From NCBI GenBank assembly GCA_013399855.1, contig VXAY01006112.1:1573469-1637468 (forward strand): DNA of 64,000 nucleotides, given 5' to 3'. Origin of the DNA: Oxyruncus cristatus. Lineage: Eukaryota; Chordata; Aves; Passeriformes; Cotingidae. Each line of letters begins with the position of its first letter. Positions within the stretch are counted from its first letter, which is position 1. The notes under the pieces are model-generated. The model saw nothing but the letters and a program-made list of their open reading frames with translations. It searched no databases and was not told the origin of the DNA. This document shows positions 38,830 to 53,900 of the stretch, in pieces. The translations under genes were made by a program, and so were the position numbers.

Positions 38830-39240
38830 AATGGCTTTTCATCATAATTATGCATAAATGTTTACAAATTCAGCTCAACTTCGTAGTAGGATGAGCAGGT
38901 GTTCGAGTTGAACAAACCGAATTTATGCACCCTGAGCCCTGGTGGGGCCCTTCGGTCCGAGGTTCATTATTGCAGCTGAACACAGAGGCAACAATTCCCC
39001 CTGAAGAACCAGTTGCAGGGATTTAAATGTGAGGCTTTAACCGAAACAAACAGCGAACAGCAAGCATTTGCTCGTAGATGGGAGCGAAGTAATTTAATGA
39101 GCACATCAAGATGTGCATTATCTTTCTTAGCAGGTAATTTCTCAGCTTCCTTTTACTCTTGATTTATAAAGAGCAAGGAGATTCATTACCAATAATTTTC
39201 ACTTCCCCTGTTCCTAATAGCCTGTTTCAAATATATTTCT
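38830..39240. promoter_or_regulatory. Candidate conserved non-coding element
   Basis: This block has balanced, non-repetitive sequence, more CpG than its surroundings, homeodomain-type cores (taatttaatgag, cataattatgcataaat) and a 7-bp hairpin gcacatc-aa-gatgtgc (39101-39116). This texture is typical of deeply conserved intronic enhancers, but conservation cannot be seen from one sequence. Confidence 0.25.
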
Positions 39241-42200
39241 GCAAACTCAGGATTCTGGACACAACAACATCTTCCTACTGACAGCACAGAGTTCACTGTT
39301 TTTTGTGATCTGAAAGGAAAAGGACTTTGAAGTGTTGCTTGTCACAGGAGGTCTTGTTATTTCACTGGCTGATTTGGCCTTTTAGTAGCCATTTAATCAC
39401 CATATTTTAATTACCACTTAAGTTACTACCTAGCAAACCCTATTAGTTGAAGGGATTCAAGGACCACTGTCTTCTGAGTGACAGCCAGATGGAGCAGCTC
39501 AGTTAGGAAAAATCTGACCGTGATTGACAATATTAAATGAAGAAGAACTCAAAAGATCCCCTTAAAAAACAAACAAACAAATGAGTTATTTGGGTTTATA
39601 GAGGTGCTTTACTGCAAACTTATCACAGATCCAAAAAGGCAGAAATGCAGAGACAACATTACCACATTTAATGGTCTGTAATTGCAGAATTTCAGGACAC
39701 AGGACAGAATACACAATTTGTTGTTACCACTCATGGAGCTAAAAGTACAGGAAGTGGGAGAAAAGAGAACAGACCCAATTTACAGCACCGCTCCCCTGGT
39801 ATTTCACTGTACTACTTTATTCTGAATAAGATCAAAATCTTAATTTATTACTCATGGCCACTCTTGCAGCATCCAAGCAAGCACAGGGCACTCAGATCTG
39901 TCCCTGGGAGCAGCGAGGCAGCATTTTGGCTGCGCTGTGCCCAGGCTGAGCTAACCCCTGAGAAGGTCTGGAGAGCTCCGCCCTGGGTTGTCCAAGAAAT
40001 ACCAAACCCCTGGCTGCTCCCCTCTGCCTGCAGCCACATTTACTGCCCGTGGGATTTGGCTACATAAGTTATCTTTAGATCCACGTGAGCAGCAAAGAAA
40101 GAAATCAAGATCTGGATTAAGTGGGAACCTCCAGCTGGGCCGAGTAATTGGAATTGCAGAATAAGACATTGAAGTTGCAGAGCCAACCCGAGGAGCTGAA
40201 TGAGATAGGAAAGCGAGAAAAATGGAGTTGATGAGAATGATTCACCCAAAACCCCTCTTGAAAATTAAGGCTCAGTTTAATTGGAAGAAATTTCTTGGAA
40301 GATTGTGCCTAATTTTATTTTGGCTTTAGCAACCTGAGTCTTGACTTTTGACAACATTTTGCAATTAAAATTAAGATAGAGGAATAAGTACTCTATCAAA
40401 AGCATTTAATATTTTAATTGAAGATATTAAAAAAGAAATATCATGATGAAGGGTATTTTTTGCTAAATTTGGCTCCATTACATGAAGTCTATCTAAGACT
40501 TCTGGATACTTTAAGAACCTGCTCAGCACCCAATTCCCATTTGTGGCAAGTAACCCACAGATCTAATTATAGATTTTCCTCAATCACTAGTTCCCCAGGA
40601 AACAAATCCGTGTCTTGTGCGTGGAAGGTCATGGTAGGAAGATAAATATTTTTCTGTGGATAGAAACTTATCTGGAGGTCACAGGTCTGCATCTCAGCAG
40701 ATGCTGGTGCTTCTGTCAAGGGCAGATGGCAACAACATCTGACATTTATCTGGGATATTTAAAACTTGAAACATTTTAATCGGATGAAGCACTTAATACT
40801 TGTATGAGTAACAATGCTCTATGATACTTTATGCTGTAAATAAAGGATTTTAACTTTGGTTCTCTAAACTCTTTTGAGGTTTTAACAATGGGTCACCTCA
40901 CTTTTCATCTAAAATGATTAACCATCAGATGTCAATTCAAAACAGCTGTAAGTAGCTACAACTTATTAAAAATGATGGGCAGAAATGTAACAAAGCCATG
41001 AATGGTAAATATAATTTTCCCAGAGTGGCCCTTTAATTAACAATATGATCACAAACCAGATCAACAATGATACCTACATGCTTGTAACTGCAGTAGCCTT
41101 AGGGGAAAAAAAAGAATAATTAATGTTATTCTACTTAAGATTTAGTTCTAATCATTGCTGTAAAACCAGACAAAATAGAATTCATTGGGAACTCAGATAC
41201 ATGTGAATACAGAACTCGAACAGGGGTGAATTAGAATGAGTTCAAGGGTGGCAGAGGGAAGCTTTGTCAGATTTCTTCTCCTCATTTATAACACAAAACC
41301 ACTGTTCAGCTCTATCTTGACCCACCTACAATGATGGCTTAAAAGGTATAAAATTAGGGGCCAATCCTACCCACACTCAAGATAATAGTCAGCCTGACTT
41401 CAGATCAAATAAAGGATTTAAGCTAAGTCAGAGTGCCTTTAATCTCTGGGAAATGAGAAGGGAGCCTGTATTGTCAGCACATCTCAAAACACATGCAGTG
41501 ACTCATGATGACTGACTCCCAAGTCCTGACTCCAAGTCTTATTCCACTTCTCCCCATGGAAAGGCACCATCCAGATCCAAGCTCACCGCTAACACCACAA
41601 ACCTGGGCGGTTCTCCTCCCTGGATCAATGGATGGGAACACAAATGGCTGTAAAAATACTTCTCGGGAATGTTTTTGGCTGCCTACTTTGTTAATTCTGT
41701 TAAATTTATAGACCAACAAGAAAACAGTAAGTCTTAAACCTGCGACAGGAATATCAACATTTAAAACCCAAATCCCCACGAATGCACTTTCAGGTTGACT
41801 TCCCACCTCTCTCTTCTCCTTCGTTTACTGCTTTGTGTTACTGTGGTAGATTTTAAAGTTACTTCAAGCAAACAGTTTCAATTCAACAACCCTGTGACCA
41901 TCCTCAGCTCCAAGTCTGTGAGTCAATAGAAAATCTCCCGTAACTTCTGTTTAATCAGGTCCCCTTTGCCTTGGCTCTGTTTGGAGATCTAACACAAAAA
42001 CTTACTTGGCCGTAACTAGTGATAAGGTTATATACTCAAAAGAACGTTTAAAGTACACCTTGAGAAACCTGACTGCTTCTAACATGAAACAAAAGCAGAC
42101 TTTGGTGATTAAATGATAGCATTAATGCCTTGCTTTAATCTAAAAATAGGCAAGTTGAAAAATATTACTTTAAGCTATTGTATTAGTAAGAAACCCATTC

Positions 42201-45200
42201 AAACTACCATTGAAAAGAGATTTTAAAACCACAAATCCAGTGTCTACCAGCCTTATTTCTGCCTGGTTTTTGTAAAGCCAGTAGTCACTTCATGAAGTAT
42301 CATTACTTCAATACATAGAAAAAAACCCAAAAGAAAGGTGAATCTCTGATCCTGGTATTTTCACTGGAGGTTTCACCATATATTTCATGGCAGTTTTATT
42401 TCTAACTAACAATTTTCCATGTAAGGATGCTGTATCTCCAGATACAACACGCTAAACATAAAATAATTTGACGGGTTCATAGAGACCCAGAAAACATGGA
42501 ATATCTGTTCTTTCCAAGGTACTTGACCAAAATACAGAGGGGTTTTGGAGTGTACATTTAAAACTATTGATAGAGTTCTAAAAGCCCACAAGTGGATCAA
42601 GTGTAATCACAAATTTCTGGTGGGTATCATGAAATCACATGGTTCTTCCCACTGGTGTGCACCAAGAACTTGTTCTGTGTATATCCACTGTAAAGAGGTT
42701 CCTGTTTGTGCCTTTACAAGGGCTCTCTGCCACAAAATCACTGACAAGAAGACATTATTCATATTTACCCACATCAAGATGGCTCAGTGTACCTAATTCC
42801 GAACTTGCAAAACTATTTAATTCAATTTTGCAACAACACCAATTACCCAAACTTAATTTATGCAGAAAACGGTCGCTCTGGTTGAGTGTAATAATTCATG
42901 CAGATTTTATAATTTCCTTCCTCAAAAGAGGAGAAGCCAAGCCATAAAATTTAACTGTGCAGAACATCTACATTCTCTGACTCAGCAAGCCAAAAGTTGT
43001 CTTTGTTCCAAGCCGAGGGTGTCTTTGTTTTAGTCTCTTCTCCTATTGAGACAGATATTTGTATAAATATGTCTGCACTGGCATATGCATGTGTGTACAA
43101 AGATTGGTGTCTGCAGCCACAGACACAGTTTGATGTGGGATTGAAATGATATCAAGGATATCAGAAAGAACTGAACAACGGCTTAGCTTTAGCTCTGACA
43201 GATTATAAATAGTATAAATAAGATTTACTGATATCTCTTTGAGAATAAATAACAAATAATCCACAGAATGAGTGATCAATGACACTGTATTTAAAGTTTT
43301 CAACAATCCCTTTAAGAAGCCTTATGCAAGAAATCAGCCAAACCAGTGTCTTCTTGACCATCACAAGCAAAAACTACCAGAATCTGAGGCAGATTCTTCA
43401 AGATACTTTCCCAGTTTTCAAAGTGCATTGACAAATACAGATATTTTCCTCAAGTTTTGCTAAGTAACAAATAAACCTACTATGTAACAGCATGAAACAA
43501 TTATTGTCACAATCAGCATCACCCACTTGTGCAAAAGGCTTCAACAATAAAAAAATTAAACCTGAAAGCTCACAATTTCATAAAAGCCAAAGTAATGGCT
43601 CCCTCCCTTAAAGTTACACATGGCAATCTGTGGATGTTTTAACCCATATTTATTAGAGGCTTTAAGATGTAGATCCTCTTTTTAAATATGAAACATTCCC
43701 AAAGACTGAGAAATCTTCATAGGAGGCTCCAGATTGAACCTATTAATACACTATCCAGGCTGCGGCAGCTTTATCTTTTCTAACTCTGACAAAATTAAAT
43801 GCTTTCCAGTCACATAGAATTGCTTGCCATAACACTGTTCAATGTCAAAAAAATACTATTTAAAGCTAATAATACAATTTTGTGAAAGTTTAAGCTTTTA
43901 AATTATTAAACTGTTACATACATCGGTTTGGTGGATAATGGCTGTGCGTTCTTTATCTTGCAGAATGTAAATGGAGCTAATAGAGTGGGGAAAAAAAATC
44001 ATTTTAACACTTTGGTTGAGATTGAAGAAAAAAAGAATAGAGACATTCAAGAAGCAAAAGCCTTCACACTGAATAAACCAGGGGAAAAAAAAAAAGAAAT
44101 AGTGGGATATTTGTAAAAATTATTTTAAATATTAGAAAGAAATTCCCTCTCTTGGAGCAACTCATCTTCTAGATGAGCTTGGGGTGAGGAGGATCTGTTC
44201 CATCTATCAGAACAAGCCTAAGCAACTTTAAACCTGTCTTAAAAAGAACTGCTCAAAGGGGTTATTAGAAATGAATCTGACATAGTCTGGTCTCTGAGAC
44301 ACATCAGACCCTGAGAGAAAAAGCCATATTAATCAGTGCTCTGGTGATGTCTGGCACAAAAAGGGCCTTGGAGGTGGACTCACAACAGGCCTTTATCCAG
44401 TTATGCCCAACAAACATGCAATCTGTCCTCTAATGATGGAATTAAAACAGAAGCCAAACAGAAACACAGGTCTCCAGTGCCATTTTAAGCTGGCAAAAAT
44501 ATAAATATCCAACCAGTACCTGCTCTGCCTGTAGAGGACTCAGCTTTAGTGTGCAACTACAATTAGCCACAAAGAACAGCCACAATTATTCTGGGCCTTG
44601 GTTTTACACCTTTACACCTGTAAACCCAGCCTTGGGTTTACAGCCATAACAAGGCACTGGCTTGCAGCTAATAAAGAGTAAAGAGAATACACACCTGAAA
44701 ACGAAAACATAATTTAATTTCCCGGCTGTTTCCACTTCATACAACCACTTCTTGCTGATAGTGACATTATTAAGTGATAATCTATAATCACTTAGGTGGG
44801 AATCCAAAATATACCCAGCTGTCATAGACATTCCTTTAACTCAGTGTCAACAAATAGCCCAATTCATACTCACCTGTTTATACAGATTATTACCCTAGTT
44901 CCATTATTTAGAACAAATTAAAGAGTTAACAGATATTTTTGCTGTGTACTAATTGCTGTTAAACTGCAGTTATAATATGACTGAAAACATTTAATGATAG
45001 CAAATATTAAGTATGTTCCTTATAACACTGCACCTGTTTTAATCTTACTCTATACTGAGGTAGTAACATTCATATTGCACTTCCAGGCAAAAAGGATTGA
45101 ACTTATCTAAAATATCAGTGAGTCTCATACGAAAATAGAGTTGAAATATTTGGAGATCCTCCCAGTAATATGCTGACACCTATAAAGATGAAGACACAAG

Positions 45201-48200
45201 AGTGCACTCATCCCCAGAAAGAATTCAGCAATAAACCTAAAATATATGTTTCTCTGCTCTAATTGAAGGGAAATGTGGGTAAAACTGTAGCAATAATTAA
45301 TGAGGCAAAAGAAACATCTAGATTAATGAAGCAGGATAGTTTCCTCAGGATCAGCTTTTGTTGTTTAACTTTTACCAAAAATTAAGGCTGCAGGCACGTG
45401 ATCACAATTCTCAAATAGGAGGGAAAAAAAGTATTTACTGGTATTGGTAACTTTAAAAAAAAAAATAAAATCAGTCAACAACACATTGTGGAGGTACAAA
45501 AATAATTGAACAAAGTCCACTAACGTTATTAATAATTAAAACCCCCTTAATATGTATGTTTCTATGGCTACACTTACTGTGTTTAGAATACAGAAAGCTC
45601 TTAAAATATTCCCAGGATTACCAGCTAATATGAAGAGCAGAGATCATTCTGAAATTGCTGTTCAGAAAGAACAGTCAATTCAGCTATGAATCATTCATTT
45701 CAATTTCTGCCAGAGAAATCAATAGGGAAGAAAACAGACCTCTCATCAGTTAGGATTGTTGTCTCCAGATCTGTCACTACGGCCAGTCTTAAAAATTTTC
45801 AATTGGCAACGCAGTATATCGGTCTTAAACTAAATCTACAGAAAAGAAATATTAGGAAAATTTGTATTAGAAAATTCAATTGCTAAATTTAGCCCGTCTA
45901 CAGCACCTTGGAGAGGAAGATGTAGAACTGAAGCTTTAAATCACCCTGTTAAAAAGCCCGAGTTCAAATGACCCCCCAGCCTCCAGAGGACACTGCACAG
46001 TTAACAAATTAGGACAATTTAACCTGAAAACAGTGTGTCTGTCAGCCCTGATTACAGGTGTGAACAGCAGAAAGGAACCAAATTACAGTCCAGGAGCCCT
46101 TTAAAATACAAGACAGCACTTGTCTCCAAAAGAAGTCACCCAAAGACAAGGGACCTCTTTCTGAGCAGCTCTAGTAACTACACAATAATTAGGAGCACCC
46201 AGAGCTTCCCCAGAGGCTTTTGGGGGTCCAGTCAAGGGATTGTACTCAGTGCAAGACTGAGTGGCTCCTTCCAAACACTGTAGATTTGTACCTATTTCAA
46301 TAATCAGATATTATAATATCTCCTTTTATGCTACAAGAGAGCTGGAGGTGCCCAAATTTTCACAAATGTCAGAAGCAGTAACTGTTTAACTCCCAGTTCT
46401 GACTGTGGACTACACACACTGTCAAGCTGAAGGAAATGAGGCACCTCAATTCCCCTGAAAATGTGAGCCTTGGCAACTTAAATCTCACTGCTTTCAGAAA
46501 TAGCTTTTTATTTCTACCATTCCCAATATGCTTTTGAAATCCAGAATGACTCTATAAATAATAAAGCAATATTTGAAGACAAATAATGAGTCAGATATTC
46601 CTCACCCACCCCCCACACACACTTTCCAGATACATTTGCATGATATAAATTGTACTGAGGAGAGCAAGAACCTAAACTTGAGGTGCTTCGTAGGAATACA
46701 GAACTGCAAAGCAACTGTTGGTGCAGCCAGCCTGAAATCTTTCTGCAGTTTGTTTCCTTTACAAAGAGCAGTAAAAACAACAAGCAGCTCAAAGGGGAAC
46801 CCTGCACAGCAAATTGCACAGGAATGGTCGTGGGTCAGTCCCGGGATACATTTGTGTTCTGACTTTAATAGTGACCAGTCCCATCCTGCACCAACATCAG
46901 AGCCCAAACCATCAGGCAGAATAGCAAGAAGGAAACCCTTTCCCTTTGGCCTCTACATCTTGTGACAATTTAGAGAATATCACAATGCTTTACAAAAGTT
47001 ATCAGCAACCTCAATCCTTGGGTGCTGTTAAATCGTTCTGCAACACCATAATCTTTTCATTACTTGTCAGGTTCATTTTGGATGATCTGCAAACTCTTGT
47101 CACCTCACTGTCTCCTTTGCCAGATAATTTTTGTTGTGTTAAACAGCACAAATCACTGTAAAGATCCTTGAAAATATCTACTGGTAAAACCTTCCCTATG
47201 AAAATCTATTTCCACACTGATGTTTCAATCTCTTTTAGCCAAAGAAGCCATTTCCTCTCGGTGGAGAAATCCACGTTTCTTGGTCTATTGATCGGATTTA
47301 TCCACACCTTTGACTTCTCCACAGATCTTTATACATTTATGAGGTATGATTTGCCTTCAAAAGATCCGCATTGCCGTTCACTTCATGATCATTCGAAGGT
47401 TTATCTATTCCAGTGACTGCTACATCTTGGCTTTGCCTGATCGCCTGGTGCAGGAATGGGATTCAGTGGGCTGTTGCAGTTCCTAATGCTTTGCAAGGTT
47501 TCCTGGGGTGCTTTTCAAAAAGAATGGGATTTTTGTGACACCCACATTCCTGTGCAAGCAAAGTCAAGGCCCACAGGTAGTTCCATGGCACAGTCAGGTG
47601 CTGAGCAATTCCTTGTTTGAGCTCTCTTCAAACTTGGTCTTCGCTATTTTATAATATTAATTTTTTTCTGTTTTGCTCTGAATCCATTCCCCTTGACACC
47701 TCATTTTGAGATGCTCCTTCAGACTCTTGTCCCCTTCTTTGACAACATCTGCAGAGTGGCACAGCCTCCCTTGAAGGGAACGTTGGTTTCCACAATAGTT
47801 GAGAAATAACTTTTACTGGTAGTAGTTCATAGTTTAGTCTTCCATTTCAACAGGACTTTCATTTTATTAAGGGAGGTTGGGGATTTTGAAGAACCCTCTT
47901 TTTGATACTCCAGTGGAAACAAAACTGTTTGTATTGGGTTTGGTTTTTTAAAAAAAAGAATATGATTTATTAACTAATAATTAAGATTCTCAAAATAAAC
48001 TAAATTAATAAAATTCAGTAATGGTACTATATGACCTTTTTTTAAAGAAATAATCCATGTAGAATAAATTCTATTGATTCAAATTAATTTTCACATTCCA
48101 GTGACCCTTAGCAAATTCAGCTTCACCCAACAGCACAGTAATAACAGAGCTGATTCATTATGTTTTCCTGTTTACACAATTTCATCCTGCTCTATACTGT

Positions 48201-50419
48201 TCAGTTCATTGTATGACATTCCTACAGATCCTTATAGTTTTTTCCTTACATAATTAATGATTTCCCCACTGTTCATGACTGATTTAACCAAAATTCCAAC
48301 CCTACAAGGAACAGCTTCTCCAGTAACATTTGAGGGCTTCCTTGTCAAGTAGAAAACGATCTGTTAAGGAAAGGCTGCTGTGCCAAACACCTGCTTCCTT
48401 AGTCTGATTTCCCAAAAAAACAGCATTTAAGTGATGATGCTTGCTGATCCATTTTAAGCCTTTTTCCCAGTTTTAACCCAATTTATCCAAAACCCATCCA
48501 AGACATGAAGTTCCTACAAGTTCAACACAAATTGTAGCAATGCAAGTGAAAAAACCCACTGGCAGTTGCGGAGAAAGGAAGGAAGAGTTTCCATTTTGCA
48601 CATGTATATCCATTTGCAGTCAGGTCAGCTGGAGCTCCAGGATGTGCTCCCTCTTATCCCAGTTGGAAATGTCAGGAAGTGCAAAATGGCACCAGTGGTG
48701 CTGAGGGCACTGTGGGATTATTTAGGGTCATTGTGCTTGAGGCGTTATCACAGATAAGAGGGCCTGGATTTGGTGCAGGAAACTATTATTTGCAGGAAAT
48801 GAGCTTTCATCACTTCAAAATACTTATATTGTAAATCAGGCTGGAACATGAACTGCTATTAAACCAACATAGCCCCTGAATTCAAGTTGCAGCCACTCTC
48901 AGCTCCATCCACACTTGCTTTTTTTTTCTTTTTTATTAAATATATTAAAACACATGTTATTGGATTATAGGGATCACTACTACTTTCAATTCCTGGACTT
49001 CATTGTTGAACAGATTTCTATTATCAAAACCCATTCACAAGCGCAATTGAAAATGTAAAGCCTAATAGCTTCGTCCATGCTTTGTAGGAATGAAAAGAGA
49101 AACTTCTGAAGCAGTTTGAACCTTGATGAAAATCCTATTTTCCAAGTGCACTTGAAAAAAATTTCCCTAAAAACATAGTGAATGAAGTATAACTTGATAT
49201 GCACATGAGCAGCTTCGTCCACACTTCCTTCCAGCGTCCTTTTCCCCGCTCCCCTACAATCTCCCAGGAGCGTTGGCCTGACCAAAATTCCTTTCCCATT
49301 TGATGGGAGAATTTCTGTCAGCCTCGATGTGCTTTAAGCTCAGACCCCACTGTACAGTGCCACAGCGAAGTGCTGAACGTGTGCTTACAAACAGCCTGGC
49401 GCTCCATGGAGGTGCTGAGTGACGAGGACAGGCTTACAAAGTCTGTTCCATCCCAGCTTAAACTGCAACCCAGGCCAAAGAGAACTGCTAAAATAATGTG
49501 CTGTGCAAATATTTTAACAGCCATTTCAATTCTTAGCCAGGATTTTTATAAATGCTTATGCCATGTCGTTCACCTCTGTTCTTCAGAAATATCAGAGGTG
49601 GTGGCGTGGTAGAAGAACCAAACTATGAGAGAACAATGACGCAAGTGACACTTGGGGACATAAAACCAGCTGAAACTGGGAGACTCTTCAGTACAGCAAT
49701 CTGTACTCAGCAGCAGCATCTTGGAGATTAAAATGGAGAAAAAGCACCTACGAAGTCAACAGCAACAACCAAGGAGAGAGCACCTGAAAGTCGGGATGTG
49801 TGTGTGTAAGCCTGTCCTCGTTGTTATGCACCTCTGGTGTGTACATGTATACATAAATCCAGTAAGGAGGGCATGATTTCTGTATTTATATTCCAAATAT
49901 AGAAATTCCAATAATTAGCACAACTCCGTAACAGCTTCCAAAAATATAAAGAACATGGTGGCCAAAACAAAAATCAATGTTCTTTATAATTAAATGACAG
50001 AACATTAAAAAGGAGGCTGATCCAAAAGCACAATTGTCTGAATTTTTCATTTGCCTTTTCTTAAGTGATGTTTCAGTAGCAGAAAGTGATTTTTCTCTTT
50101 GTGAGTCAATATAAAGAAAGTAGATGGTCAAATTAGAGTCTTCTTTTCAAAAGATAAGCAAAAGGAAATTGCTTATTAAAGGGGTTTCTGTAGCTGGAAA
50201 TTTTAGGTCATCAATGGGTCATTGATTACAATGAAATAATTCCCATTTTTATATATATTTGACCCTGAAAGAAAAACAGGTCAATAGAGTTGAGCAACAT
50301 TTACTTCAAAATGACATATTATTAACTATGATAAAAGACTTTGGCTTGTCTTTAAATAAGGTGAGGCAAAAAAGGATGTCCTCCTTATCCACTTTGAGCT
50401 GTGACGATACTCAGGTCAT

Positions 50420-50988
50420 TCTGTCGGGCAGATGAGGGTCAGTACACACAGACAGGAGCAGCCCCGGGTCCCCAGCCCTGGTCCTCACAGGAGACTTCAA
50501 CCACCCCAATACCTGAGGAAAGGACAAAACAGGGCACAAGCACTCCAGGGGCTTCCTGGAGTCCACTGATGAGATCCTCCTCTGTTTGGACCCCAGTACA
50601 AGAGAGACGTGGACCTTCCAGAGCCCCGTGAAGGGTCCCAAGGTGATTAAGGGGATGGAGCATCTCTTCTCTGAGGACAGACCAGAAGGCTCAGGATGAA
50701 CCTCCTGAATGTAGAACAAATAATCAAAGGGAGGGAGCAAAGCCCACAGAACTGGGCTCTTCTCAGGGCTGGGACAAAGGACAGTGGACACGGACTGGAA
50801 CACAGGAAGTTCTATCTGAACATCCTAAATCTTTTTTTAGTGTGAGGGTGGCTGAGCACTGGAACAGGTGTCCAGAGAGGTTGGAGAATCTCCCACCTTG
50901 GCGGTACTGAAAAGTCACCTGGACAAAGTGAGGCCGGACAAGGTGAACTCCAGAAACCCCTTCCAGCCTCCACCGTTGTGTGATGCTG
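50420..50988 (+). mobile_element. CR1 LINE, internally deleted: endonuclease fragment joined to 3' region
   Basis: Two CR1 parts occur in the same orientation. The first (about 50440-50578) contains ctggtcctcacaggagactt, matching the CR1 endonuclease motif LTGDFNHP (frameshifted and mutated here), followed by a stretch resembling its RFLECIDD segment. The second (about 50585-50988) is the CR1 3' region: ccccagtacaagagagacgt, gatgattaagggactggagc-like sequence, gctcttctcagggctgggac, gaacacaggaagttctatct, gagggtggctgagcactggaa and a decayed 3' end at about 50975-50988 (gttgtgtgatgct). The reverse transcriptase region between them is missing, so the copy is dead. It lies antisense to CDH13. It is more diverged than the copy at 18.8 kb, judging by its decayed terminal repeat. 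Boundaries are accurate to some tens of bases. Confidence 0.9.
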
Positions 50989-53900
50989 CCCTACAGAGCA
51001 CAGCTTCCTTAGCCCACTGCTGAACTTCACTAAGTGCTAAAGATGACTAACCAGATTAACCAGAGGGGTTACAAAAAGGTACCTTTAGATGACAGCTGGA
51101 AAAGAGCAACAGCTGTTTTGGAAAGGAGAAGAGAAAATGTTTATTGAATTAAAACACAGCTGCCATTATAGATATTAATGTCATAATCCTTTATCCACCC
51201 TATTGATCTGTCACTATACATCACTCTAAAATGCAAGAGAAAAAAAAAAAATCAAGAATCATCTATGTATGATAAAACCAAGAGCAAAACACAGAAAAAA
51301 AAAGGTTTAAATAAGTTGCTAATCATTGAAGAGAACAAGCAGTTAGTCAGAAGGAAGAAAATTGCTGTTGTTTCCCAAGTGACAGCCATTTACTCCACCT
51401 TATAAATGAGCCATATACAATACATATAATTTTTCCTTCTGGAAATACTCTGCCAACCATCTTTTCTTGATACCACTTTAACAAGCCACAGCTGGTAATA
51501 TCAAATTTGTTGCCAGACCAGTCTGCAAAATGCCTTTATTAAAATCTTTCATTAATGGAGGCACCAAGGTTGTCAGTATGACAGTATTTAGTTTGTAAAT
51601 TGGCAGGGATAAGTTAATTTTGTCCCTAAAATGTCATTCATTTGGATATTGCTTTATATTACACCACAAACTTGCTAAGAATTGACTGTATAACAAGAAA
51701 CCAAAGGAATGACTTGGAATGGAACTGGAAAACGATTGGATGGAGAAGGTTTAGTATTCAGATAACAAACGGGTCACATCTGAAGGAGCATGAACCAGTT
51801 CACAGCTATCAAATAAATATCTTAATTGATTCAAAGGAAGCTCTGTGTGTTCATGTTCTCTCCCCTGACTTCTATATTCTGCAGTTGTCATCTTCTTACT
51901 ATCACATATTAACTCAGCACTCTGCTAAGTGTAAGTCTGTTGAATTTCCCATCCTATTTAAAATAAAGTGTTACTATAAGTAGATTTGTAGGAAAAAAAA
52001 AAAATTACAAATTAAAGGTACGAAGCAGAAATGCTGGAACCAACTCTCCTGTTTTACCAATCCAAGATCATAGAATGAGGTTAAAATCTGGCCCTACCAA
52101 GAATGCAGAGATCAAATCTTTGCTCAAAAGTATACATTCAATAAGAAAGTAACTTTTAGAAACTGGACACCTTGAGTGGTCATTCCAAACAAGTGAATTA
52201 AGACAGAAAAAAAAGTCAAGTGTATAACAACAACTTCCCACTGAGAATATAGAATCCTCTTGGAAGATTGTAAAGATAAAAGTTAACAAAGAAATCCGTG
52301 TAGTTTCATGAAAACCAGAGAGTTAGAGAACGGCAGTGTGACAGCTGTTGTTCTGCACCCCTGCAAGGGGCTTTCTGGCTGCTGCTGTCGATGGCACTCT
52401 CCATTTATAGTGACACCAGGTACAGAATCACACCCCATGAGCCCGGGCTTTATTTAGGGTGAGGAACCTGACACAGCCCTGGGGTTTTGGGGAGATGCTT
52501 CAGGTTTGCTTTTGCAAGATGACCATAATAACCATTTAAGAAAAACACCACGGAAAGGTAACTAACACTGGGTAACATGAGATGAAATAACTGTTACATC
52601 TAAAAATAATCCAAATATTTTAAAGTTGACTCTACAATTAAATTAATGTGCCAATGAAAAATTATTTGTCTGAGTTTTATTTCATCTTAGTTACTGAACA
52701 TGGAAATTTACTGGCAGGGACAGACCTTTTTTTCACCTCTACTTTCATCTGCAGCAAAGTTTGCGAACATCAACTTTTGAGATCAAAGTTAACACAAACA
52801 ATGTGACAGTTTAACTGTATATGCTTTGCTGTACAGCTTTGGAGCATAAAATCTCTTGTTTGCTGCTCTCCTTCAGGTCACTAGTGTGATTTATTATGGA
52901 GCAGGAAATTAGGCACTGGATATATCCATATTGGTCAGAAAATTCAATTCCATCATTGCCGTATAACTGCTTTATCTCCAACAAACTTGTAACCATAGTA
53001 ACTGGATTAGAAACTATTCCTGAAATGTTTAAAAATTCCTTTATTCTTATTAACAACGATTCTTATTAATCTTATAATTCTTATTGTTTTCCAGTTTTCC
53101 AAGGCATCTGCTACTCAAGACTCTTCTGAAGGTCTTAAGGGCTGTGTTTGAACAAGGTTTTCCCTTAAAATTGTACCAGTTGAAAGAGAACAAATGCATT
53201 CTTTTGCAACTGTTTATGTGATTATAAGCATTTTTCAGAAAGGGAAGTTTGAAGAGAGACCTCTCAGAGAAAATCTGAAGTGCTGATTTCACTTAATGGT
53301 TTGTTAGGACATCAAATACATACCCTTTAATGAAAATTAATATGCTGTAGCTTAATAATTCATGTACTTGCATTGAAAGCCCTTTAATTTAATGGAGTAC
53401 TGCTCCTTTCATTACATTCATCGCTGAGGGAGGTTGGTATTTGTCCATGAAGGTCAGAATTGTGCCATTCCTCCGTGCAAGCCAGGAATTTAATCAGATG
53501 TTCAACTCTGACATCTCCAGCCGCCCGTTCGGGCCCAGCTCAGCAGGATGGTGCACATTTTCCAGAACACCAGAGTAGCAGGAGAACTCCAGGTGTCTCC
53601 TGTGTCAGGATCAGAAGCAGCTGCATTATGCAACTGTGATCATAAATTTATCAAACTTTGTGTTCCCTCCTTGGTACTTCTGCTGGAAACTAATTCCTCT
53701 TCTCTGGGTACCAGAAACTTTTCTTTTAATCTTATGCCAAAATTTATATCCATTAGTTATTACACCAGTGTATTCCTTTTGCTTAAATGATTTTTACACT
53801 CAGTCTGGATTTACAGAAAATGCCTGTGCTGGGCCAAACAAATTGAGCTCGTATATATTTCTGCCCAGTCTTACTGTACTAGCACCAGAACTTGATTTTT

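Noticed and set aside
50401..50803. ORFs on both strands at 50.4-50.8 kb, longest 130 codons on minus
   Set aside because: They lie inside the CR1 copy and follow from its higher GC content; the real CR1 frame is on plus and is broken.
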